From assembly GCF_007655135.1 (NCBI RefSeq), contig NC_045128.1, positions 30,598,811 to 30,662,810 on the forward strand: 64,000 nt of DNA, written 5' to 3'. The notes under the pieces are model-generated. The model was not told where the DNA came from and did no database searches. It saw nothing but the letters and a program-made list of their open reading frames with translations. Positions 55,343-64,000 of this stretch are shown here, one piece after another. Made by a program: the position numbers and the translations under genes. The stretch is from Punica granatum. Lineage: Eukaryota > Streptophyta > Magnoliopsida > Myrtales > Lythraceae. How positions within the stretch are numbered: position 1 is the stretch's first letter; each line of letters starts with the position of its first letter.

Positions 55343-58338
55343 ATGGGGTTCGTGAGCACCTTGTTGGGGATTCTCGGGTTCGGGATCGGCGTTTCCGTCG
55401 GCCTCTTCATCGGGTTTTACTTGTTTATCTATTCCGAGCCGGAGGATGTCGAGGTGATGATGCCTTCACCGTTAAGCTTAGCAGCTCTTGCTTGCTTCAC
55501 TGCTTGATCGTTCCTCTGTGTGGGGATTTGACAAGAAGGATTAATTGAAATGTTGTCGATTACAATCTTCGAAATGTGTGCTATTTTGAATATTTGACCA
55601 CATTGCTCACAGAGGACTTATCTTTGGCCCTTTTTTCTCGGTTGAGTTTCAGTTGGAAGAAATTTTATCTCACGAATGAATTAGACTTGTCTTTCCATCA
55701 GATGAAATTTCAAAAACGGTCGAACTTAATCTGATGAAATTGCCCTTTTCCCTTTCTGTGAAGGACTGAAAGTTCTCTCTTTTTCCTGAATTGCCGGTTG
55801 CAGGATCCCGTAATTAGGCCGTTTGACCAATTAGATACGACAGCTATCGATGATATTCTGCCAGAGATCCCATTATGGATCAAGAATCCCGACTATGAAA
55901 GAGTTGAGTATCGAATCGAAGTCTGTGATAGCTAGCAATGTATCTGTCTACGTGCGAAAATTTATGATCACATATACTTTGCTATATTTGATAGGTAGAC
56001 TGGTTGAACAAATTTATCTTGGACATGTGGCCATACTTAGATAAGGTGATGCCACAGCACTTTATTTTCCTTTCTCCGTTTTGATTCTTAAGGAAAATTT
56101 GGAGATTGATTCCACTCCTGTGAATAATAGGCGATATGTGCCAATATTAGAAGCATTGCACAGCCCATGTTTGATCAGTACATTGGGAAGTTCCACATAG
56201 ACGCTATCCAGTTCGAGAATTTGAGTCTAGGAACTCTCCCGCCTGTAATACACGGTGAGTAAAAAGGTTTCTCGATTCTATATGAAGTCTATTTACAGGA
56301 TTGATGTGAATTTGTGCATTGCATATTATAGTTCCAAAATTCTTGATATGGCAGGAATTAAAGTTTTCCAGACTAACGAAAAAGAGTTAGTCATGGAACC
56401 GGCAATTAGATGGGCAGGAAACCCAAACATAGTCCTGTCGGTGAAAGTTCTATCTCTTCACATCAGAATCCAGGTCAGGAGTGCATAGCATTAAGATCAC
56501 TTTCCCCAGAAAAAAAACTTGCTTGATTTCTGTGACGGGAAAATGGCAATTCTAATTCTTCTGCTTCATAGTTGGTGGACTTGCAAGTGTTTGCAGCTCC
56601 TCGCGTCACTCTGAAACCCCTTGTGCCTACTTTCCCATGCTTTGCTAATGCCGCGGTGTCTCTGATGGAGAAGGTAAGTAGAAGTATTGCTAGGTACAAT
56701 GCAAGCTTTCATATTCTATGAAAAAAACTTAGGAAGGCTGTTTTTGTTTTTCTCTGCAGCCGTATGTCGATTTCGGGATGAAAATACTGGGAGCAGATAT
56801 CATGTCGATCCCTGGCCTTTACAGATATATTCAGGTTCTAACTCTTATCGATCATACAAAAGGATATGGATCTTGATCTCATCTGATGAAAATCCGTCTT
56901 CGTCATCTTGTTAAAATAGACCGATTACTCACTCTTAATTTGCAGGAGACCATAAAAAAAAATAATGCGGGTCCATATCTCTGGCCGCGAGCTCACAAAG
57001 TACCTATTCTCGATCCTTCAACGTAAGTTTAACCAAGATTTTATAAACATCGTTGAATCACAAAATTTTTGTTTTTCCCATATAACACTAATTTCCATTT
57101 TGCAGAGTAGTCACTAAGAAGCCTGTTGGCATATTACATGTGAAGGTTATTCGAGCAATGAAGCTCTTGAAAATGGATTTGTTGGGAGCATCCGACCCAT
57201 ATGTGAAGCTAAGCCTGACAGGCGAGAGACTTCCTGCAAAGAAAACCAATGTCAAGAGGAACAACTTGAATCCTGAGTGGAATGAGAATTTCAAGTTCAT
57301 CGTGAAGGACCCATCAACTCAGACTCTGAAGCTACAAGTCTATGACTGGGACAAGGTATACAGTTTAACTAGAGACTAGATATCAAGAGGGAGGAAGGGG
57401 GGAGGGGAGAGAGTATGTAGACCTCGGATGGCATGTCAGAATTTTTATTATTTTGAGACCAAGTTATAGTATTTAACTCGATTTTTTTGACATCTTATTG
57501 GCAGGTCGGGGGGCATGACAAGTTAGGAATGCAGCTGGTTCCTCTGGACTCGCTGAGACCCTATGAGAAGAAGGAACTCAAGCTCAATCTAAAAAATGGA
57601 TCGGATGTTGACGATCACCATAAGAAGCAGAGAGGGCACTTGGTGGTGGAGCTGACCGTTGTCCCATTCAAGGAAGAAAGTGCGAGTTTTAAGGGGTCTT
57701 TCAGTGAATACAAGAGATACGAGAGTGGGATTGATCAGCCGCCCGATGAAGATGGGGCCTTCGAAGGGGCTGGTCTCCTCTCTGTGATGGTCATAGGAGC
57801 CGAGGATGTGGAGGGGGAGAGGCACAACAACCCCTATGCCATAGTTGTTTACCGGGGAGACAAGAAGAAAACGAGGGTAACATCATGCTCCATTTTTATT
57901 CCAGAAAGCCACAAAAGGATATTCCTTGGCAATGAGCGATATTGGCTTTGAAGAATATGCTGATGGTCTGTTCATTTAAGCAGATGATACGGAAAACCAG
58001 GCGTCCATTCTGGAACGAGGAGTTCCAATTCATGCTCGACGAGCCTCCTCTGAAGGAGAAGATCCACATTGAGGTCATGAGCAAGCGATCGGGCATCAGC
58101 TTTCGGTCAAAGGTGGGATTTGTTCATCTTTTTTTCATTTAATGGATATCCTGTTTCTTTCTTCTATAGCCTACGAAATTCTGACTTTGGTTTCTTGTGG
58201 ATGCCGTAGGAATCTCTGGGACATGTCCAAATTAATCTTAGCGATGTTGTTCACAATGGAAGGATCAATGAGAAATACCATTTGATCAATTCAAAGAATG
58301 GAGTAATTCATGTTGAAATTCGGTGGGAGACAGTTTGA
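55343..58338 (+). CDS. SYT3: Synaptotagmin-3-like protein (SMP and two C2 domains)
   Basis: 545 residues in 12 exons: 55343-55453, 55804-55902, 55995-56045, 56131-56254, 56355-56473, 56572-56673, 56760-56834, 56946-57022, 57106-57355, 57505-57876, 57984-58112, 58210-58338; all GT-AG, and all phases join. Residues 1-31 form an N-terminal membrane anchor. Residues about 67-250 are the lipid-transfer SMP domain (ends PYVDFGMKILGADIMSIPGL). C2A (about 260-365) keeps a full acidic set (D277, D283, D333, D335, D341). C2B (about 415-530) has NPY in place of DPY and no DWD loop, so it should not bind calcium. Plant SYTs tether ER to plasma membrane. It resembles Arabidopsis SYT3 more than SYT1 in wording. 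ATG 55343 fits the family N-terminus (MGFVSTLLG). It converges with the NPH3 gene. Confidence 0.95.
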
Positions 58339-58577
58339 TAGAGATACTACAGTGTGCCGAGGATTTCAGATGTTTTCTGAATTTCCGATGTCCCTTGATC
58401 AGAATTGGAGCGTAAAGTCATTTGGGGATGACTACAGATTCGGAACTAGAGGAATATAGCAGAAGAGATTATTCATCCATATGTTTATACATATTGCAGT
58501 TTACAATGTACATTCAGACAGCCGATATCGAACCAAAAGGAAAAATGAAATTCATTACCTGGCAAATTTAGCAGGAA

Positions 58578-58583
58578 AATAAA
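58578..58583 (+). terminator. Candidate poly(A) signal of SYT gene
   Basis: AATAAA about 240 bases after the SYT stop, 32 bases before the stop codon of the converging NPH3 gene. If used, the SYT 3' end would reach the NPH3 coding sequence on the other strand. Confidence 0.4.
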
Positions 58584-58614
58584 AAGACTCCCGGAAAAGC
58601 TGGTCAAGAAAAAT

Positions 58615-61533
58615 CTAATCTTCCAATTTACCATTTTGATGATTCTGTTTTCCATCCTCTGTTGGAGCAGCGGATACTTTTGGGTTTGATGGCTTCGATG
58701 GTTTCGGTTCTTTGGGCCTTGCCTGTTTCGGGTCCCGTGGCTTCTGCCTGAACCCGAACCTCCTGAAGAAAAGGTTCCAGCTCCCTTTAGCTTTTGCCAG
58801 CTTCTGCAGATCCTGCTTCATGCTCAGGCACTCCTTCTCGAGCTCGGAGACCCGTTCTCTCACCTCTTCAATTCTGTCAGTCCTTGTAATCCCGAGATTG
58901 CCACCAGGGTTCTGGGAGTTCTCCATGTTGTCCGAGACAAAGAACCAGCCGGCGATGGAGGTTCGGAGGCGGAGCTGCTCGAAGAACAAAACTTGCACAA
59001 TTACCCGGAGAGGTAATCTCTCGTTCTGGGCCGCATGTGTGCTCGCTTCTAGCGAAAGCTTCTGGCAGTTCATGAGCCTGCAGATTTGTTCCCTCTCGGA
59101 GTCTATAAGCCAAGGATGTGCCTGATATTCTGCGAAAAATTAGTCCCTATTGTCGTCCAGTAGTATTTCTCGTGTTTCAAACTGAAATGAGAAATGAATG
59201 TTTACAAAGAAATCATCCTGTTTTCTTGGTCTTCAAGTAAGATCAGATGATTGCTCAATATATATATATATATATTGTAAATTTCTCTTCATGTTTTTTC
59301 CAATTGAAACCAAAAAAAAAAAAGAAATAAAAATGTACCAAAAGTTTGCTTATGCAAAGTTGTTTTGTTTTACAGTGTTTTATGAAACAGTTGGAATGTG
59401 AAAGAGAATGGGAACTTGCGAAGAAATCATCGGGTTTTCTTGATATCCAAGCAATTGCCGAAACAGAAATGTAATGTGGAAGCTTTACGAAACATAGCTG
59501 ATCAATCACCTTGAGATAAATATCAATTGCGCGATAAACCCCATCGTCCAACGGCCTGGCATAGTCCGGGATAACCACTGCAAGGGACTGGAACTTAGCA
59601 ATCTTTAAGTTAACATCGGGCGCCACCTCAGCCAGGTAGCTATCAATGAGATTCGCCACCATTGTCATTGGAGTCAGGGAGTCTGAGCCTTCAACAAGTT
59701 GACCCTCATCGCAGTTTGAGGAAGGTGGAAGAGGATTCTCTTCACCCTCTGATGCCATGAAATGATCGAGCATCCTCTGAACACAGTCGATATCATATAG
59801 AGTTTCCGATGAATATCCCATGTTCGGTATCAGAAGGTCCTCAAGAAGAGCCCGGTCTAACTGGGCCCCGATGAGCTTCTCCAAGTTTTCCCGACAAACT
59901 TCACTTGCATGTAACATCATCGAAGTCCTCAGAAGGTTGAGGAGGAATTTGGTTAGGGTGACACCCCTCTCCCGGGGAAGCAAGTCTACTATCTCTTCAA
60001 GAAGGTTCCTCCGATCTTCGTCCGATGACACGGGACCGTCTGATGATCGATTGCTCGGTTGCCGACCAGCTAAGGGAAGATGCTTGTTTGCATAATGCAT
60101 GATCGACCCCGAGATCTTCTCTGGTTTCACCCCACGGGTCCCAACTTCTAGGATTAATCTCCGGTAGAGAGGTAGGTTAAGGGATGAGACATCTTCATAC
60201 CACCAGTTATCAGTCATAGTATCAGGCTTCAATTCCGTGGTTATCCCATTCCAGAAGGGGCCTGACGTGGGTTCACCAAACAGAGCCGGGTCAGTACAAG
60301 AAGCCTTGGATGCCAAGGAAGCGATGCATCTTGAGACAATGTGGAGCTCCTCTGCCTGCAATAAGACCTCCTCGCAGGCCTCAAGAACCCGAAGTGAGTC
60401 GGCCCAGTTGGAGAGTACCTCATCAAGAAAGTGTTCTGTTTGAGAGATGAGGTTTGACTCGATGTAATCTTCGGTCATTTGAAGATACTCTGCTGCGCAT
60501 CGTAGGCTTACGACGTTCAATGCAGTGAGCTCAATTTGGACCTCGTAGCAGAATTTGGCTGCGAGTAGGAAAGTTTTGGCCCCACCTGGGATGTCATCGA
60601 GACGAATCCTGCCCTTCTTCTCGTCTTCTTTCGAGTGCTCTTCAATGAGGTGTTCTAGCAGTCCGCTTCGTGATAGCAGCGGAAACTGATTTCAAACATC
60701 AGAAATGAAAATTACAGATTGTTAGACTTGAAAACAAGAGAGCACATTCGACAAAAAACGTAATTTCTGACCGTGGGCAGAGCAGCAGACAATGAGAGGC
60801 AGAAGAATAACTTCGTAGCATCATCTCACATGATGTATGGATCGTCAAGAAAATATTCCCATATCAATTTTTTCGTGCTTCAAACTTATAAGTAAGATCG
60901 TGTTTCTTGCAATACACGAATATTAAGCAATAACTCGATGTTTGCGTATTAGGAAAGAAAGGGGACATTCCAAGGACTGTACTTCCAGTGAAGGAAGAGA
61001 AAAGCTGCATACCTTGTGTAGATGGAAGGACGTGTCACCGACATCGATGATTATATCACTCGGAAGCCCTTTCGAGCAGAACCTGCAAAAATATTCGCGA
61101 TTGTTTAGCTTCAGCAAAAAGAAAAACACCACAAGCTCTACAAATTCACAGATACTGCAATGCTGTCTTGCCATCGTCAAAACCCAGAGAGTAAATCCTA
61201 AGCATCACAAACTCGTGCATGAAATTACTGACTGTTCGATACTTATAATGTCTTTCTGCAATTAAATTGTAGGCTAAGGGCAATGCCGGTTGTCATTCTC
61301 AGGGATCAGGGCCAGCAGACAGATCAATGCGGAGAGCCCACATTGTTGTCTTGATCAATCCATCCGTGCCATACTAAGATTCAAGAACAACTGAAATAGG
61401 CCAAAGAAGGAAACACTTTTTTTTTTTTTATGGGAAAAGAATTAGGGAAAGAAGGCAGGGAATGAGGAGGAGACCAGGTGAGGCCGTCGAGGAAGAAGAC
61501 TTCAGATTTGGACCCCAACTTCATGGACGCCAT
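58615..61533 (-). CDS. BTB/POZ and NPH3 domain protein
   Basis: 603 residues in four exons: 61533-61475, 61082-61013, 60685-59510, 59121-58615, with GT-AG borders and matching phases. The N-terminus ([11 protein letters not shown]) and BTB/POZ fold (about 20-130; [34 protein letters not shown]) are typical. The NPH3 domain spans about 204-488, starting at [10 protein letters not shown] and including [39 protein letters not shown] and [21 protein letters not shown] coiled coil follows (about 518-548, [19 protein letters not shown]), then a Lys/Pro-rich tail. NPH3/RPT2-like proteins act as CUL3 adaptors in phototropin or auxin-transport signalling at the plasma membrane. As I recall it, it is nearest Arabidopsis At5g03250; the exact role is unknown. 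Confidence 0.95.
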
Positions 61534-62811
61534 GAACGAATAGATTCAACCTCAGAAGCTAGCTCTCATTCATTAATCATAATGGGATTGAGCAATGTCA
61601 TGATGTGCTTTCTTCTAACAGTTTGAACAGAACCTCACAGGGGGCAATGAATTGATGATGTGATGATGAGAATGATGAGAAGTGCAATCACTGGCAAAAA
61701 CAAATTTTTTTTTTCTTTTTTTGTGGAGAATTATTCTGAGCTTTTTTTGGGGTTTAAAGGGAAGGATGGTCCCGGGTCCAAAGGGGGGGAAGAAGGAAGA
61801 TCTTGGAGAAAAATCAGTTCTGCTGTTACACGAAAAGTCAGTCTCTTCCTTCTCTCTCTCTCTGTCCATTCTTTACTCTTGTGATCTATAATATAATTCC
61901 AAGGTTATACAAAACTAACAAAGAGCAGCCCCATTGATCGGAAAAACGAATCTGAAATCTCTTTATTACTAAGCGGTGTATTGTGTCATTGCATTACGCC
62001 ATATTTCTCTCTCTCTTTTCTTTTCTTTTTTCTTTTTTCTTTTTTTCCTTTTTTACAGGAAAACAATCCATGTATCTTATTGAACACAATGCAGCTGAAT
62101 GTCAATCTTGAAGCTAAGAATAGAAATTTGAAACTCTTGTGGGATGTATTTGTATATCATAATTGGAAGGGGGGAAAACTTTTGAGTTTTCCTAGCAATA
62201 AAGAATGCAAATGCTGAAATTGTCAGCCATATTATTCATGAGCTTTTAATTTGATTATTGATGGTCATATATGTAGTTGGTTGGCTTTGGGTCTACCATT
62301 TGGACCCATTTCCTTTCTAGTTGTTTTGTTCCTTTGGATGAGTGGCTTATCCTATGTAAATATGTTGCTCTTTTTTTTTTTTTCGGTGGTAGTAAATATG
62401 TTGTTTTTGGTTAATTTCAATATTATTCCACTTATCCGAAAATAAACCTCACTTGTTCTGGACCCTTATATATGCTAGAAGATCCCCCTTGCTAAGTGAA
62501 AAGGCGATCACCATAATGCAGACGGCCAAAGGCCAATGTACGTACTCCCGTGCATGTCATGATGTGACGGATTTGAACATTTGATTGTTCGGATGACATT
62601 CGAGGCTTTATGCGGACCAATTTAATGGTTTATATCGTTTTGTCAATAAAAAATTTGTTAGTACAATTATATCTTGGCAGTAACGTGAACTTTAACTAAT
62701 GAAAAAAATTGACATAGATACTCGTCATGAGGTTACCTTGTGCCCCTTTATTGATCATGATGACTTTTATTTTATTACACTAAATCCATGAGCCATTTCT
62801 ATAACTGGAAA
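61534..62811. other. Intergenic: NPH3 leader side and spacer
   Basis: The 61534-61900 part is the presumptive leader and promoter of the minus-strand NPH3 gene, with GA/CT-rich tracts (61850-61866). 61990-62055 is a long T/C-rich tract. No coding sequence recognised. Confidence 0.5.
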
Positions 62812-62835
62812 AAGAGAGAGAGAGAGAGAGAGAGA
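62812..62835. repeat. (GA)n microsatellite
   Basis: About eleven GA repeats, 300 bases before the ribophorin-like start codon. GA/CT tracts are common in plant promoters, but no function is shown. Confidence 0.85.
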
Positions 62836-62900
62836 AAAATCGAGTCGGATAATTCAAATTAAAAATAATGGAAGTCTACAGTGCTCGGGCTAACCCAAAA

Positions 62901-62981
62901 TGGGCCAATCAAGGGATTCGGCCCAAATTGAACAACAGCCCTATCATTTTTGGATTGGGCCTCTAAAAGGGCCCAGGCCCA
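62901..62981 (+). promoter_or_regulatory. Cluster of TGGGCC/GGCCCA (site II) motifs
   Basis: Five copies within 81 bases: TGGGCC at 62901 and 62956, GGCCCA at 62920, 62970 and 62976. Site II motifs are known TCP-factor targets in promoters of housekeeping and growth genes. The position, 160-240 bases before the ATG at 63143, fits a proximal promoter. Confidence 0.6.
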
Positions 62982-63142
62982 GTTTCCCATTACGCTTCCC
63001 CCTCTCTCTCCCCGTCTTCCACCCTCCCTGCCCTTCCAACTCCAAGCTCTGTAAAAAGTCTTCGTCAGTCAACGCTCGACCAACAGAGGAGCAGAGCAGA
63101 GCAGAACACAAGGCAGCAGGCGCTGAGAGCTCCCCGCCGATC

Positions 63143-63247
63143 ATGAGGCTGCTCCGACTATCCCTCGTTCTCTCCTCTCTTGCGCTTCTCAGCTTCCTGC
63201 CCGCATCCTCCTCTCAGGACCTCCAAATCGTCAATGCGGAACGCAGG
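63143..63247 (+). CDS. Oligosaccharyltransferase subunit 1 (ribophorin I)-like, exon 1
   Basis: The first 35 codons: a signal peptide (LLRLSLVLSSLALLSFLPASS) followed by QDLQIVNAERR and a GT donor at 63248. The start after the signal peptide matches what I recall of plant ribophorin I (VNAERR just after cleavage), which in the ER membrane is part of the oligosaccharyltransferase complex for N-glycosylation. The next exon should open with IDLTS-like residues; none is seen before 64000, so the intron runs beyond the window. Only this short piece supports the name, so another secreted protein is possible. Confidence 0.55.
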
Positions 63248-64000
63248 GTAAAGCTCTTTCGTCCTTCTGTTCATTTCTGCCGAAAGACGATCGGGGGTGA
63301 TGAATTCGGGATGGGTTCCTCTGATCTCAACGCCTATGTGGTTGTTTTGTCTGAATGCTGAAGATTTTATATATATATATATATATATATAAAAGCTGTG
63401 AAATTTAACGCTGTTGCATCTTTCACAGACCCAAAAATCATTTGAAGTAATTTTACTGAATTTGTTGGGTCGTCAATCAGAAGCATCATCGTTGCTTCTC
63501 TTGTCGGAGCTCATAAATTTTGACCGAGAGTACGTTAAATTTGGATCGACAAAAAAAATATCGGAATTCTGTATGAAGGTGTTGATATATACATAGAAAA
63601 ATTGGGTTTTGGGATCTGAGAATTTTTGCATTTCAGGGTCTGATCGAATGACTGAAGCTTCAGTTTATCGGTTCAATGCAATACCAATAACATCAGTGAC
63701 TTGCATAGGAACTGGGACTCATGTTTATGGCTTCTTTTCATCCCTCCCATGTCCGTTATAGAATTTATCACAGAAAGAACTTGAAGAAAAAGACTAGTTT
63801 CTATCAGGTTTTGCTATCCTTTTGCTATAGATATGAGGCGGTGCTTAATGGAAGAATGGATTGATAGAATTGCCTTTCCAGTTGAAGTTTCTCACCGAAT
63901 ATCAACTAAGGATTGATCTTTCAGGACATTACCATGACGGCTGTTGTAATTCGACTCTTATTTTAAGTATTGCTGAACGAGAGGTTCTTTTTGGTCTTGG
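63248..64000 (+). other. First intron of the ribophorin I-like gene (partial)
   Basis: Starts GTAAAG. Contains a TA tract (63368-63390) and no recognisable exon. Ends at the window edge. Confidence 0.45.

Noticed and set aside
1..64000. CRISPR arrays, operons, phage or bacterial defence systems
   Set aside because: Gene structure, introns and repeats are those of a plant nuclear genome; no regularly spaced palindromic arrays with unique spacers exist, and the tandem arrays found lack spacers.

Overview
The window is nuclear DNA of a flowering plant, almost certainly a eudicot. Supported genes have canonical GT-AG introns, there are plant-only families (SAUR, DUF26/ginkbilobin-like, NPH3, plant synaptotagmin, PAL), and long AT-rich intergenic stretches are filled with Ty1/copia, Ty3/gypsy, LINE, SINE, TRIM, hAT, Mutator-like and MITE sequences. 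I cannot name the species from the sequence.

Layout. 0-1.6 kb: an intronless SAUR-type auxin-response gene (+). 1.9-3.8 kb: a decayed LINE (-) with a 659 bp solo LTR nested in it. 4-30 kb: a segmental duplication, three times over, of a small secreted DUF26 (ginkbilobin-like antifungal family) gene. Copy 1 (5.4 kb) is intact. Copy 2 (15.2 kb) is frameshifted and cut up by a SINE and another insertion. Copy 3 (28.0-28.8 kb) has a 420 bp TRIM retrotransposon inside its signal-peptide codons. Between the copies sit a degraded copia element (8.8-13.8 kb, +), a long-TIR Mutator-like element (13.9-14.7 kb), a very young copia element (16.3-21.2 kb, -) and a 2.5 kb non-autonomous hAT element (25.3-27.8 kb) carrying a captured piece of a mitochondrial-carrier-family gene, probably an S-adenosylmethionine carrier.

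30.7-35.3 kb: a complete two-exon phenylalanine ammonia-lyase gene (-) with a 2.4 kb intron. 35.6-55 kb: about 20 kb without a convincing host gene, holding a gypsy fragment, a LINE tail, SINE-like remnants, MITEs, tandem repeats and long AT microsatellites.

55.3-61.5 kb: a complete 12-exon SYT3-like synaptotagmin (+) converging tail to tail with a complete 4-exon BTB/NPH3 gene (-), only 276 bp between stop codons. 63.1 kb to the end: the first exon of a gene resembling oligosaccharyltransferase subunit 1 (ribophorin I), cut by the window edge, behind a cluster of TGGGCC/GGCCCA promoter motifs.

The genes do not form one pathway: they are auxin-responsive growth (SAUR), apoplastic defence (DUF26), entry to phenylpropanoids (PAL), ER-plasma membrane contact (SYT), CUL3/phototropin-type signalling (NPH3) and N-glycosylation (OST1). 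The most informative part is the DUF26 cluster: its three paralogous flanks act as empty-site controls, so most insertions there can be bounded to the base, with target-site duplications.
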